Assembly (NCBI GenBank): GCA_039000515.1
Contig: JBCFYV010000100.1
Location: 31,360,421-31,424,420 of the forward strand
Origin: Timema cristinae
Lineage: Eukaryota; Arthropoda; Insecta; Phasmatodea; Timematidae
Direction: 5' to 3'
Length of the DNA stretch: 64,000 nt
In this document: one piece after another, positions 49,501 through 56,946 of the stretch
How positions within the stretch are numbered: the stretch's first letter is position 1
Layout: each line of letters opens with the position of its first letter
Notes under the pieces: model-generated
What the model was told of the DNA's origin: nothing
The model's database searches: none
The model's input: only the letters and a program-made list of their open reading frames with translations
Position numbers and translations under genes: made by a program

Positions 49501-52500
49501 TGTTTCAACATCTTTTCTCCAATAAACAGTTATGGGAGGTTCGTTTTCATATGGTGAACGCCGTTTCGTTTTACGAAGTCCTTCCAGATCAGTCGGCTTT
49601 AATAGGAAATCTGACATCGCTCGTACTGGTGTGATAAAATTACGTTCCAAAGAAGAAGTTGTTGGGTCAACACGAACACGTTTCGTTGGCAAGACTGGAA
49701 AATATAGTCAAACTTTTAGAGAGGCTGTTCTATAAATATGTTTGAAAGTTCTTAATTTCACATGATTTTTTTTTTTTCATATTATACATTGCCAGACACA
49801 GTTATCTCTTTCTACTTTTAACATATTACTCATTATTTATTATTATTTAAAAAATATATATTCAGAAGGGTATTTCTAAAAATGCTTCTTATGTGCATTT
49901 AATGCGCGTCTTAAAATTTAGAAAATATAGATAAAGTGTTTGAACGATTATTTTAAACATTTTATATGTAAATATTTTGAAAAGTCCAACACAAATTTAT
50001 GTACCAGACATAAAATATGTTTTTTAGGATTTTTACTTAATTTTTTTTATAGATTACAGAATATATTTTAAAGGATGAATTTTTGTTTTCTCTGACTTAA
50101 AGTTATGTACAAACTGTAAAACATATGTTTAAAATGACTGTATAATTTAATTGCTGTATGTATAAATGATAAGTCAATGGAGTTTTAAAATCTAGAATAT
50201 TTTAATAAAATTGTTTAATTTGGGGTTAATCACCACTCTCTGCATCTCACCCTTAATCAGTTGGTCAAAATCCTGCCAAATTTTTAATTCAAAGAAAAAA
50301 AAGACTGGTTTGTGAAGGGGTATATGGAAAAGTATGAAATTACTTTGGTATTAGAAACCATTAGCAATATTTTATAAATTCAATATAATAAAGTAACATA
50401 ATTTATGTTTATTCATTAAATAGATAGCCTTGTGATGTTAGCAAGATGGCATTCATGCCTTTCACAGGTCCCTGATAAGTTTTGAAAAACAGTAGTGGTT
50501 AAAATCCTGGTGCGGTCCCAGTGACTTAGTTAACTGTGTGAAGAGCTTTAAAAAATTATGTTTAGTTCTACATATCTTATAGCCTGTTTGGCTATCCAAA
50601 GCTCATAATAATTTAAGGACAAAAACAGGTGACAATAATATTTTTTTAGTGCACCAATGTGTATCTGAATAGAGTGGGAATACCTTTACAATTAAAAGAC
50701 CTCCCATATTCCCCACAGTGCAACCCAGCTAGGATTCAGGGTTGAGCACACCACCAATAAGACTTAATGAGAAGCAACCATATAAGTAAAATATAATGAT
50801 AATTGGAGGACATCTTTTTTTGGCTAATATTTCTATATGAAGGAAAGCCTTAAATACAAACTTTTTAGAAGTGTGTATTAATAACATATCACTATGATTA
50901 TTAAAATTAGTGAAAAACTTTGAAATGTCTCAATGTCAAAGGTATCTCCTTTTCTTCAAATTTGACACATGCAATAAACTTCACATCTTCAAAACATTTT
51001 AAAGGAAGAATTAGAATATATCAGCATAAATAGAATAGAGAGGTGTTTTTTTAACTTTTCTCTTTACATACATTTATGGTACTTAAAATTAAAAATAGTG
51101 TTAAGATAAAAACAAACAAAAACTTATCTTTGACTTTGTTTTGCTTGGTGCAAGTTTCTCTTCAACTTCTCTTTAGATTTATAAAGTTACTTTCACACAT
51201 CCCTAATTATTATCAGTACATATTTAATAAGCAATGATAAGGGGTTATCCACAAACTCTGTAACACTGTTAAGAAGGGGCTAGGGGGAGCTCTAATGTCT
51301 ACTTGGTGTTACATGGGGAGGAGGGCCAAAAAGAGTAAGAAAATAGAGGTGGTTTAAGTACTACCTCTAGTAAAAAAAGTGCCATCTCCAGATAACATGA
51401 ATTGAAATATGAATATGTGTTTGGAAAACATCTGACCAATATAAAAGGTTGTCAGATACACTTTCTATCGTGTTCTACAATATTACACAAATACCCATAT
51501 CAATTAGCAATAAGATCAAAGTTACCTTTTTTGACAACATCTTGCAAAAGGGAAGTTTTCTTTTGGACTTCGCCTTTAGGACCTGCAGTCTTCAGATTAT
51601 CTGTCTCTGTGTCAGCTTTATCTTTTGGGATGTTTCCAAATAATTGTGAACTTGAAATGCTTCTATAAGGATGGCAGCAGTTGTGGATACGAAGTAAACC
51701 AATGGTGCTCTCAAAAGGTACATTTAACCTTGTATTGGTGTTAACGTGAAATTTTTTAACAACAACACTTAGATGTCTTCGGGTAAAACCTTAAAGAAAT
51801 AAGACAAAAAGTGTGGGATTATTTTTCCCATTAATAATGTGTGTAAATACCTTTAATCATGTGTTTGAATATTCCCTCCAATTTACAAAACCATGAAACA
51901 AAATAAACTGAAACTATGACTCATATCTGAAGTGGTAAGGGAACAAAAATGGCCCGGATTAAAAAACTTCGAATAAACCCAGCATTGTGCTTTTTTTCTA
52001 AAGTAAAAACTGAATAAGTATGCCCGAATAACATATAGTCATTAATTTTTATAACAAGCAATTGTCACAAATTCTGTTCAATGACATGGTCAAAATGTCG
52101 ACAGTTTTATTTTCTGTTATTATGTACATTCCATGTTAAACTTTTCATCCGAACATTCGGTTTTACTGACACGTACATTGCCAGACAGTTATACTGTAGC
52201 TTGTAGAGCAGGCCTTTGGTGAAAAACAATTTAGGAAAAATCACTCTAGTACACCGAACAGGATTCAAACCCCAATCTCCCCGTCATCAGTAAACCAATC
52301 TATTGTAGGAGTGACCCCTTAAACAATTTGACAAACAAAGCAGGTTAGGGTGTTGTTAAAAGCCAACCTTTGTTATAGGACCTAAGTATGTTTTGTATTA
52401 CAGTCCATAATATAAATTGTTTACAAAAAAAAGGTTTAGAGCATATGAAGATGATAATGATGAAAGATTGATAAAACTTTCATCCTAAAAATAAATTTCA

Positions 52501-53737
52501 TGATTGTGGCAATATTTCTACAGATGCACCGAGCCCAATAAAAAAATCTGTCATCTACTTATCACCTTCTAGCTGCAATTTTCATAATAGAAAGATAGGG
52601 TTTTTCTATATTTTCTAAAGGTAAATGGTTGGTGAAATTCCTTAAACCAATTCTTTGTCAGCTTTCCACCTTTAATGAAATAATGTATAGCCTTGTGTTG
52701 ACTGCAGATTGTACAGAATAAAAGCAAACTTATTGAATTCTGTGTATGTTGCTATATAGTTGATACTATATCCAAAAGAAGAGGTTCTATTCCTTGCCAT
52801 ATCGCTAAAAGTGTTTAGTTTTCTCCATCTTCCCTCTGTATAATTTCCTTGTACATGATACAAACCGTTCATTCCGTTTCTTTAGCTTGATCAGGGGTGG
52901 CTTAAGGAACAGTCAAACCAGGCTGCTGCTCCGGGCGCCGGCTTTAAGGGGGCAGTAAATAGGGCACCGGCTTAACCTAACATAATGTTGATATGATAAG
53001 AAAATACTGCCTCGTTTGGAGTTGTGAGTTTTGGGGATTATTTTCATATCATGCCTGAACATTGTGAGTGTATTGGCAACACTGGGGCTAATCATATGAC
53101 TAATGTGAAGGTTATATGGGTAATTCAGTGCTTGATTCAAGCTTGTAAATATTATTATTAGCACCGCGTCTTACTACCCGTTCGGGTTATACGCACTTAC
53201 GCTAATGTGTAATGGTAGGGTGATTGTGAGATGAAATGAAGGACCTACAGTTTAACGTGGAATCCGAACCACGGTGGAGGCCTGGCATTCCCCACATTCA
53301 CAAGATGTCTTGTCAGAGGTGAAGGAAGGGTTTGGTAATCAGATAAATCTGTGCTGGGACCGAGGATTGAACCCTGGCCGCCAGCACAGAAGTCTGACAC
53401 CTTACCTCTAGACCACCAGGTCACCAAGCTTGTAAATAAAACCCAGGTTAAGTTAAGCTTGGTGTTGCTAGGTTTGGGAATTATTTTCATATGTTCTTAA
53501 TACCCAAAAGTTATATAGGAAGGCTCCAAAAAGCAATCCCGCCCGGGTGCAAAATTTACTACAGGCCACTCCTGAAACCTAAAAAACAGTGAAAGAAAAA
53601 CAATACTATAACAATTTTTTTAATGAATATTAAAGTGAAGCAAACTTACCAAAATGTAGCACATACACAGGTTCTGGTGATACAACATTAGCATTCTGGT
53701 AGAGGAATTTTACAAATCCATAAGACCTGGGTAGCAT
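20277..53737 (-). CDS. SLC30A9: SLC30A9 (ZnT9) zinc transporter, 12 joined coding exons, 574 aa
   Basis: Spliced gene encoding a cation diffusion facilitator family protein; vertebrate SLC30A9 is known as a mitochondrial zinc exporter. The exons at 53650-53737, 51526-51789, 49499-49694, 45637-45719, 38011-38134, 34208-34346, 31742-31897, 29604-29715, 26802-27012, 23584-23776, 22434-22547 and 20277-20321 join without phase conflict and all have GT-AG introns. Their 1725 nt give 574 residues plus stop; human ZnT9 is about 568. Residues 1 to about 110 are a poorly conserved, basic N-terminus consistent with mitochondrial import. A conserved soluble block follows at 119-210. The transporter domain (about 245-458) has six predicted membrane segments. 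The metal site in segment 2 is the H278-x3-D282 motif (HSLAD), and E402/D403 lie in segment 5, where most ZnTs have a second histidine; that difference is typical of ZnT9. The C-terminal cytosolic domain is 459-574. Two optional microexons are listed separately. Identity is very secure; the first 5' UTR exon and promoter were not located. Confidence 0.96.
20440..20590 (+). mobile_element. SINE family III-like, 3' truncated
   Basis: A B box (AGGGTTCAAATCCAGGTTGG) followed by GGTGTTTTTTCCTGAATGGT and TCCCACTCTCATTCCATGC. It breaks off where the long repeat at 20603 starts. Confidence 0.55.
20603..22340 (+). repeat. 1.7-kb intronic repeat, copy 1
   Basis: It matches 32086-33800 nearly throughout, judged by eye as highly similar, starting TTGTATATTCATAATTATAA and ending in the GAGCTTAAGTGACGAGCTTG region. 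The last about 450 bp also match 37352-37810, which adjoins a hAT transposase relic. It lies in the last SLC30A9 intron. No long frame is present. Confidence 0.8.
20938..21337. mobile_element. Palindromic MITE nested in the 1.7-kb repeat (copy 1)
   Basis: It starts CAGTATAGAAACACTGTACA and ends AGTGTGTTTCTACACTG. The arms are inverted over roughly 170 bp each, for example CCACTTCTTCAAAACTTCCA at about 21069 against TGGAAGTTTGAAGAAGTGG at about 21190. The same element is in copy 2, so it entered before the repeat was copied. Confidence 0.65.
22434..22547 (-). CDS. SLC30A9: SLC30A9 exon 11
   Basis: 114 nt, 38 codons, phase 0 at both ends (residues 523-560). It reads [32 protein letters not shown] and IELKLR, matching human [27 protein letters not shown]. 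The acceptor is CTTCCTG read from the minus strand as CAG, and the donor is GTAAGT. Confidence 0.96.
23220..23532 (+). mobile_element. LINE 3' end fragment
   Basis: Same family as 9985-10335: it contains GGGGGTACAGGGAGTACATG and GAGGTGGTATGGGCAGGTAA, then CCACAGGCTGGAAACAGATG and a GATGATG tail. It lies in the intron between SLC30A9 exons 10 and 11. Confidence 0.65.
23584..23776 (-). CDS. SLC30A9: SLC30A9 exon 10, C-terminal cytosolic domain
   Basis: 193 nt encoding residues 459-522, including [49 protein letters not shown] and NLLLE. It aligns with human VRAIHDVKATDLG and DVDFDGRVVTRSYLEKQDF. The acceptor is GTTGCAG and the donor GTGAGT, phase 0 at its end. Confidence 0.97.
23951..24292. 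mobile_element. TTAA-flanked palindromic MITE, complete
   Basis: TTAA at both ends (23951-23954, 24289-24292) and long complementary arms: left GGTGGGATGGAAGGGAATGT, right (complement) GGTAGAATGAAAGGGGACGC. The inner arms carry GTTGATATCACCATGTGAAG and its inverse. TTAA flanks suggest a piggyBac-type target, although the termini do not begin with the usual CCC. Confidence 0.7.
24293..25660. other. Intron sequence, nothing recognised
   Basis: AT-rich part of the intron between exons 9 and 10. The hydrophobic open frame at 24928-25158 has no supporting similarity. Confidence 0.5.
25661..25920 (+). repeat. Degenerate CA/CT-rich tract
   Basis: About 260 bp made almost only of CACA, CTCT, TCAC and CACT words, with very few G on this strand. 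It looks like an aged compound microsatellite. A run of about 24 T follows at 26079-26102. Confidence 0.7.
25921..26801. other. Intron sequence, simple repeats only
   Basis: It holds the poly-T run near 26079-26102 and a short GT repeat at 26508-26522. Nothing else was recognised. Confidence 0.5.
26802..27012 (-). CDS. SLC30A9: SLC30A9 exon 9, membrane segments 5-6
   Basis: 211 nt encoding residues 388-458: [20 protein letters not shown], then [20 protein letters not shown] and [11 protein letters not shown]. The segment-5 residues E402 and D403 replace the second HxxxD of other ZnTs, as in all ZnT9 proteins. The acceptor is TTTTTAG. The donor is GTACAT, poorer than the other donors. Confidence 0.97.
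27432..27612 (+). mobile_element. SINE family I, 5' truncated
   Basis: It starts inside the B box (TCGAATCTCGGTCGGGTGAA), continues through the body (CCACGCAAATGCGGGTTCAC) and ends with an intact shared tail and ATT-rich end. It is one of the least diverged copies. Confidence 0.8.
27613..29249. other. Intron sequence, no gene recognised
   Basis: Intron between exons 8 and 9. The frames at 27691-27918 and 28344-28535 have no recognisable domain. A less AT-rich patch at about 28130-28700 may be an unclassified repeat. Confidence 0.45.
29250..29440 (-). mobile_element. LINE 3' end fragment, reversed
   Basis: The plus strand begins ATCAATCGTTTCCAGCCTGT, the complement of the CAGGCTGGAAAC 3' UTR motif of the other copies, and continues with a complement of the LINE tail region. 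It is diverged. Confidence 0.5.
29604..29715 (-). CDS. SLC30A9: SLC30A9 exon 8, membrane segment 4
   Basis: 112 nt encoding [20 protein letters not shown] and [17 protein letters not shown] (residues 351-387), then one base of a Val codon. It matches human [21 protein letters not shown]. The acceptor is TTATAG and the donor GTATGT. Confidence 0.97.
29780..29985 (+). mobile_element. SINE family III, 3' worn
   Basis: Head GGCTTCAGTGGACAAATGGT, CTAAGGCGTCACTCTCATGT, then GGGGTTCTTAACCCTGTC in B-box position and the TAAATGGTTTTCCACTC body. The tail is unrecognisable and abuts the next SINE. Confidence 0.65.
29992..30262 (+). mobile_element. SINE family I, full length
   Basis: Full head (CGCCTTGGTGGCGTAGTTAG, AAGGTTCGAATCTCGG), body and shared tail (AACCCAAACGGGTAGTGAGA), followed by GATGATGATGAT and ATA repeats. 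Confidence 0.8.
30437..30520 (+). repeat. AC and AT microsatellites
   Basis: About 17 AC units followed by AT units, then a partial duplication of ATATGGGGGAATAA. Confidence 0.85.
31742..31897 (-). CDS. SLC30A9: SLC30A9 exon 7, membrane segment 3
   Basis: 156 nt, 52 codons, phase 0 at both ends (residues 299-350). It contains [27 protein letters not shown] and [10 protein letters not shown], near-identical to human [21 protein letters not shown]. The acceptor is CTCCAG and the donor GTTAGT. Confidence 0.97.
32086..33800 (+). repeat. 1.7-kb intronic repeat, copy 2
   Basis: It aligns with copy 1 from TTGTATATTCATAATTTTAA to the end, and extends further right to GAGTACTCGTAGAGCCC, an end shared with copy 3. 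The left edge (from about 32057) reads AGGGGTCTGTGAGCATGGG. The complement of the right edge begins AGGGCTCTACGAGTACTC. This imperfect match suggests terminal inverted repeats of a non-autonomous DNA transposon. It lies in the intron between exons 6 and 7. Confidence 0.75.
32413..32795. mobile_element. Palindromic MITE nested in copy 2
   Basis: Counterpart of 20938-21337: it begins CAGTGTAGAAACACTGTACA, ends AGTGTGTTTCTACACTG, and its long inverted arms form the overlapping opposite-strand open frames at 32447-32737. Confidence 0.6.
34208..34346 (-). CDS. SLC30A9: SLC30A9 exon 6, membrane segments 1-2 with HSLAD metal site
   Basis: 139 nt encoding residues 252-298: [20 protein letters not shown], then [14 protein letters not shown], then GIHKSVQ. 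H278 and D282 form the zinc-binding HxxxD of segment 2. It aligns strongly with human FKFLAWIYTGSASMFSEAIHSLSD. The acceptor is TTTCAG and the donor GTTGGT. The open frame continues upstream past the acceptor, but that part has no family similarity. Confidence 0.96.
35104..35230. mobile_element. hAT-type terminus
   Basis: CAGTGGTTCCCAACCTTTTG is the classic end of hAT (Charlie-like) transposons, in the position expected for the 3' end of the transposase relic that follows. The next bases, through a poly-C run at about 35186-35200, look like the usual subterminal region. Confidence 0.65.
35500..37324 (-). pseudogene. hAT transposase (ZBED5/SCAND3-like), broken
   Basis: Minus-strand frames follow the family order: [12 protein letters not shown] start (about 37312), BED zinc finger CVVCGE with [10 protein letters not shown] (about 37040-36950), then [36 protein letters not shown] (first catalytic region), [26 protein letters not shown] (shifted frame), [20 protein letters not shown] (35865-36077) and an eroded C-terminal dimerisation part (near 35550). 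Frame changes occur near 37075, near 36420 and near 36100, and several stops lie in the last part, so it is inactive. It sits in the intron between SLC30A9 exons 5 and 6. Confidence 0.88.
37352..37810 (+). repeat. 1.7-kb repeat, copy 3 (right end only)
   Basis: It matches the last about 450 bp of copies 1 and 2, from GATATTACATTTTTAATTTA to GTGTACTCGCAGAGCCCT. It begins just beyond the start of the transposase relic, that is, in the position of that element's 5' region. Confidence 0.75.
38011..38134 (-). CDS. SLC30A9: SLC30A9 exon 5, linker and start of first membrane segment
   Basis: 124 nt encoding [18 protein letters not shown], then a polar stretch, then [10 protein letters not shown], the start of membrane segment 1 (residues 211-251). 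It aligns with human KILREYRDFLG and GKVVMVAICING. The acceptor is ATATAG and the donor GTGAGT. It begins with two bases completing Asn when exon 4 is joined directly, or Asp if either microexon is included. Confidence 0.94.
38135..40088. other. Intron sequence, nothing recognised
   Basis: First part of the large intron between exons 4 and 5. Open frames such as 38443-38625 and 38843-39031 have no support. Confidence 0.45.
40089..40325 (+). mobile_element. SINE family III
   Basis: Head CTTTCGTGACCGAATGATTT, TTAGAATCCCTGTTGGGTCT in B-box position, then the body. The tail is reduced to GTGTATAGCCTGATAAAAAG. Confidence 0.65.
40540..40859 (-). mobile_element. SINE family II
   Basis: An ATT microsatellite (about 40540-40580) forms the 3' end. 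Then come the complement of the shared tail (GCACCGCCACTTACTACCCA), the family II body and the head (GACCACCAGGTCACC at its end). A 7-bp duplication, AAATGAC, flanks it (40533-40539, 40860-40866). Confidence 0.8.
41007..41051 (-). CDS. SLC30A9: Candidate 45-nt microexon of SLC30A9
   Basis: It lies between a TTTTATGTAG acceptor and a weaker GTATCA donor. Its 45 nt have the same phase 1-1 symmetry as the 24-nt candidate. In the transcript frame it reads [15 protein letters not shown] with no stop, a charged peptide in keeping with the helical linker around it. It is not required for family-length spacing, so it would be alternative or lineage-specific. Confidence 0.4.
41514..41585 (-). mobile_element. 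tRNA-like module, family VI, single
   Basis: TTGAAAAATGACACCTGGAC and following bases match the minus-strand heads at 11101 and 57323 in diverged form. The core motif TTCTTCACTCATATTTTAAG lies at about 41271. Confidence 0.5.
41586..43449. other. Intron sequence, nothing recognised except the microexon candidate
   Basis: AT-rich. The open frames at 42244-42426 and 43247-43438 have no support. Confidence 0.45.
42656..42679 (-). CDS. SLC30A9: Candidate 24-nt microexon of SLC30A9
   Basis: A CAG acceptor preceded by a T-rich stretch, then 24 nt, then a consensus GTAAGT donor. Entered in the phase left by exon 4, it adds eight residues (IGNVEVTS) and leaves in the same phase, so inclusion or skipping keeps the frame. 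Known SLC30A9 proteins do not need it: exon 4 joins directly to exon 5 with normal family spacing. It could be an alternative exon or a chance pair of splice-like sites. Confidence 0.4.
43450..43671 (-). mobile_element. SINE family III-like
   Basis: Complement of the body (GGAGGGAGAGTGGAAAACCA) and head (GACCGAGATCGAACCCTGAT, ACCGCATGACTAACAAAGTG). The shared tail is lost. Confidence 0.65.
44893..45019 (-). mobile_element. SINE family I, head missing
   Basis: Shared tail (TTAGCACCGCGTCTTACTAC) and body, ending at GAGTGAAAACCAT, immediately before the next SINE's target duplication. Confidence 0.75.
45034..45289 (-). mobile_element. SINE family I, full length with TSD
   Basis: Complete copy from shared tail to head (CTACGCCACCGAGGCGGG). 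A perfect 14-bp duplication TCTTTTTTTATTAA lies at 45020-45033 and 45290-45303. Confidence 0.85.
45637..45719 (-). CDS. SLC30A9: SLC30A9 exon 4 (EVWGS segment)
   Basis: 83 nt encoding residues 183-210 ([19 protein letters not shown] and onward), matching human SLEVWGSPEAL. It is charged and probably helical. The acceptor is TTTCAG and the donor GTGAGT. It ends with one base of the next codon (phase 1) and begins the largest intron, about 7.5 kb, in which the two candidate microexons lie. Confidence 0.94.
46022..48131. mobile_element. hAT-like non-autonomous element
   Basis: Left end CAGTGTTACACAAAGGTGTG; the right end, read inward on the minus strand, is CAGTGTTCCGCGAACTTTTT. Flanking 8-mers GATTAATC (46014-46021) and ACTTAATC (48132-48139) agree at 6 of 8 positions, as for an aged hAT 8-bp duplication. 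The interior has a GC-richer stretch at about 46380-46770 with an 82-codon minus-strand frame (46511-46759) of no known family. No transposase domain was seen. Confidence 0.6.
49011..49265 (-). mobile_element. SINE family IV
   Basis: Same layout as 12409-12705: TGAGAATTTCTATAAGCGAG near the left, complement of a tRNA-like head (GAACCCATGAACAGTGTCCT, AAGACCTCTAAGGTC) at the right. Confidence 0.65.
49499..49694 (-). CDS. SLC30A9: SLC30A9 exon 3, conserved soluble domain
   Basis: 196 nt encoding residues 118-183. It contains [29 protein letters not shown] and [10 protein letters not shown], which align closely with the human soluble block (NFITGVRAI, DLEQLRKIRRRSPHE, VYLRSDVEAK). It runs from a TTTTCCAG acceptor to a GTAAGT donor, phases 1 and 2. 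Confidence 0.95.
49740..51400. other. Intron sequence, nothing recognised
   Basis: AT-rich intron between exons 2 and 3. No repeat family was identified; a short G-rich patch lies near 51276-51325. Confidence 0.45.
51526..51789 (-). CDS. SLC30A9: SLC30A9 exon 2, divergent N-terminal region
   Basis: 264 nt, entered with two bases completing a Gly codon and left in phase 1 before GTAAC. The acceptor is TTTAAG. It encodes residues 31-117, rich in Arg, Lys and Ser early on ([15 protein letters not shown]) and polar later. The weak similarity to human is normal for this part of the family. It was accepted because its phases fit both neighbours exactly and it ends DVVKK before the next exon's VLPTKR, matching the human VKAVLKKR position. 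Confidence 0.85.
52215..52347 (-). mobile_element. SINE family III, head and part of body
   Basis: AACAATTTAGGAAAAATCAC, then GGATTCAAACCCCAATCTCC (complement of the B box) and the head ending AAAGCAGGTTA. The tail is absent. Confidence 0.6.
52894..53576. mobile_element. hAT-like MITE carrying a SINE
   Basis: Left end CAGGGGTGGCTTAAGGAACA; the right end, read inward, is CAGGAGTGGCCTGTAGTAAA. The first ten bases agree at nine positions, and both have GC-rich subterminal parts (CCGGGCGCCGG and CCCGCCCGGG). Flanking 8-mers do not match, so the ends are inferred from the repeats only. Confidence 0.5.
53152..53424 (-). mobile_element. SINE family II with perfect 14-bp TSD
   Basis: Complete family II copy inserted in the hAT-like MITE, shared tail first on the plus strand (TTAGCACCGCGTCTTACTAC). 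The duplication CAAGCTTGTAAATA is identical at 53138-53151 and 53425-53438. Confidence 0.88.
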
Positions 53738-53791
53738 TTTTTTTTTGGAACAAGTCACTCTTCCGTAACTTATTTTCTGACTGAAGCTCAC
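53650..53791 (-). CDS. SLC30A9: SLC30A9 exon 1 with start codon (coding 53737-53650)
   Basis: The ATG is at 53737-53735, preceded by nine A residues on the coding strand. It opens 29 codons starting [11 protein letters not shown] and ends in phase 1 before a GTAAG donor. The human protein also starts MLP, which supports this start. The frame is open for some distance upstream of the ATG, and a TTTTTAG acceptor ends at 53792, so 53738-53791 is probably 5' UTR spliced to an upstream exon I could not find. The peptide is basic and hydrophobic, as expected at a mitochondrial targeting start. Confidence 0.8.
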
Positions 53792-54056
53792 CTAAAAACC
53801 AATTAGAGTTCAAAAGAAAGTTAGAGACTGTACATGAATAACAAACCTTATAAGATGGAAATGATATTTAGTCTATGGATATAGCCACAACAAGCAACAT
53901 TTTGTAAATTGAAAAATGACCAAGACGTGGATGGATTCCTGTGACCATGTGCCATTATTCAATTTATGGAATAAAATAAAAATTTGCTTAGTTAAAGTAA
54001 AAATCGTAAGGGGAAAATTTGTCCCAAACATGTTTTTTAACATTATTAATTAATTT

Positions 54057-54350
54057 GAGGTATTTAGAGTGCACTTTCTGAACCCAAGTGATTATCAGAA
54101 CACAAGAATTTCTATAAGCAAGAGCGAAAGGACCTGCCAATTTTGCCAGAAAGTTATTTTCACATACCTTCTAGGGTTGATTTACATGCCACGACCACCG
54201 ACATTGTACCAATGGCTTTACTTCCCCTTTGAAGGAAGTTGTGCTATGAATTTTATTGATCAAGAAAAATTTGTCAACCCTGGCTGGATTTTAACTCAAG
54301 AACATCAGGTCTTGAGGTGAGCACTTTATCCCAAGACAACCAAGATCGAC
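54057..54350 (-). mobile_element. SINE family IV
   Basis: Third copy of the family at 12409: CACAAGAATTTCTATAAGCA at the left, then the complement of the head (TTTTAACTCAAGAACATCAG, TTATCCCAAGACAACCAAGA). Confidence 0.65.
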
Positions 54351-56566
54351 TTTTTTTTTTACATTAAGTAAAGTAAGTTTGCGAAAATAACTCCTTATTC
54401 AATTCAAAACCTAATCGAATAGGCTCTATAAAAACATTCCTAAAGACAAATCAAAATTATTTTATTTTATTTTTATTTTAGACCTTTGATTATATCTATC
54501 TACTTTTGGACTAGGCCTATAAATATAACTTATCCAAAATTCTGTTTAAACTAAGTTTTTAGTTAGGTAATAAAACAAGATTTTTTTTTCCAAAGTTAAA
54601 TTAAAGATGAAGAGTATTCAAAAGTAAAGACAAATTTTTAGAAGATTCACACACCTCTGACAAGAAATATTAAGTTCTCAGCACCTTGCAAGAACTATAG
54701 CATACAATATGACTGGATTACAAAGAGTATTTAAAACAGACCACTCTAATTTATAGTTTGATTGGTTAACATAAGAAAATATTAATTTTTTCATACGTAA
54801 ATCATGGACAACCACTTTTGGTATCTGAGTGAAGGTCTTACCTTTTTTAAATACAATAAAGATATATTTTTATTAATAAATTATTACTGTCTTTATGCAA
54901 AACATTTTGAAAATATAGGCTACACAATATTTAATTTCAGTCTATAAGACAATAGATAGTTTATAAAAAAACAACTCTCTAATATGCCTTGCCAAAAACC
55001 TTTTATGTTAAGAGTCTAATACTAATAAAGGGTTCATAAATATAAAATACAAAGTAATTCCTTTTTTTTTTTTAGACTACACTCAATTCAATATAAATAG
55101 CAGAATTAATTGAAAGTCTTAACTTATTTATTAAAAACTTGAATACGTACATCACTGTCTAGGCCTGTAATAGGGGTCAGCAACAGGTCGATTGCGGGTG
55201 TACATTTTTTATATTTTATGTATTTTATATAAAGGCAGGGACATAAGTATTGGAGGAAATATTGAATTTAAGGAATAAATACAAGATGTATAGAACAATT
55301 AAAAGTAGAGTGGATGAAGGGTTAACGCGGGTTTTTGCTAAATGTAGAAGTCGATTAGGGCCCAAAAAGGTTGCTGACCTCTGGTTTGGATTAAATAGTG
55401 TACTTCGCTAAAAATGAGAAAACATTATAAAAATGTTCTCAACAAATTATCCTCGGTAAATTTATTTTAGGCTAAAAGGTTAAAATAAAACAAATAATAT
55501 CTTAGCCTATTTAAATAAAAAATAAATTACAAAAATCAGATTACTGCAATAATTTCACTAGCAATATTAAATGTAAAAATCATATCACTAATTTGTCAAA
55601 ATAAATTAACTAGCGGTAGAGGGTGAACTGGCCAGTGAGTGACCAGTTAGTTAATAAATGTGTAAACCTTAAGTTTAATTTAATGTAGACACTTATGATT
55701 ATATGATTAAATATGGCTGTACTATTTTGAGACTATAACATGTGTACTATTGAATTAAACTTTTATTAGTAATTTAGTTGAAATAATTATTTGGTGTTTA
55801 ATTGATTTAAAATGTGAAGACAAAACTAGCTTACTCCCAACAAATGACGAGAATTTCACCAGCGAATGACCAAATTAATCTTACTAACTATACCCCGTCT
55901 ATGGTAGGAAGGAATGTCTAAAAGGTACTTTTACCTACCACCCTTCCTACCATAGCTTAACTTAAAATAGTAATGTAATTAAATAGTGAACTGTTGCATT
56001 TGTGGCTGCAGATTATTGTGTTAAAATTTATCTAAAAAAGTTATGAGTAAAAGTTTTATATAATGAAGCCTCACTCAACTTTCTAGTTTACTTGTCAAAG
56101 GCTATCTACTTTCAATAGAATTTGAACTTTTAGTGTTTAATTATAAGTAAAACATATATTATTCTCCTACACATGATGATGGGAACTTTAAAACTATCCC
56201 AGCTTTCTATCTATTTTTTGCAACATACCACTTAAGTAGGAATTGAGTTATATTTTTTAACCAAAGAGAGAAATATAAATCTGGGTTTGCATGGTGATGT
56301 AATCAAAGAATTATTGAACAGATGATCCACTGTGCACACAGAAGGAAAATGAAAATTCCCTCACTAGGAAAATAGGGTTTTTGTTGGAAGCTTACTCCTA
56401 GACATCCTGGACCCGTGACCGTTAAAATAAGTGGTTGTTTGTTAAAATCCATTCAGCCATTTTCTCATAATTTCAATTATCAGAAATGGGCTTATCAAAT
56501 TATATATAGGCCTGTATAAATATTTGGTCTATGGTAGAACATTTGAATCCAGAAAAAAAAGAAGTA
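54351..56566. other. No gene recognised upstream of SLC30A9
   Basis: AT-rich. The 5' UTR exon and promoter of SLC30A9 should lie here or further right, but no CpG-rich or other promoter-like block stood out. A 14-bp inverted repeat (CTATGGTAGGAAGG with CCTTCCTACCATAG) lies at 55902-55963. Confidence 0.4.
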
Positions 56567-56946
56567 CATTAGAACCTAATTAATCCAAACTAAATGAGTG
56601 TGAAGCTTGTTCAAAAGATTCAAATTAATTGGGAGAGTACAGCGATATAGTATTTTCATGATTTTTAGATTATAGATGAATAAATTCAATCAAACTTTCA
56701 TTTATTTATCTGATTTATATTATGTACTATGTCCTGAAATTATTTTTAGTAACAGAAAAACACATTGTGTTGACCACAACATATAAGTATTAAGCATTTA
56801 TTTTCACATATCACTGTTTCTTACAGTTGTCTTTTAGCTTTGAGCTTGTTAACCAATAAAATATATTTTATTTCGCTTAATTTATTTCCCCGTTTTCCGG
56901 AAAATTGTGTTTAGACTATGGGGTTTGGTCTAGCATGGTTTTACTG
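56567..56946. mobile_element. Tigger/pogo-like MITE
   Basis: Left end CATTAGAACCTAATTAATCC; the right end, read inward, is CAGTAAAACCATGCTAGACC, both close to the CAGTAGAACCTCG type of Tigger ends. Both are flanked by TA (56565-56566, 56947-56948). No transposase is present. Confidence 0.55.

Noticed and set aside
53245..53490. 81-codon minus-strand frame
   Set aside because: It is the translation of the family II SINE. Near-identical peptides appear at 61033-61218 and 40694-40924 for the same reason.
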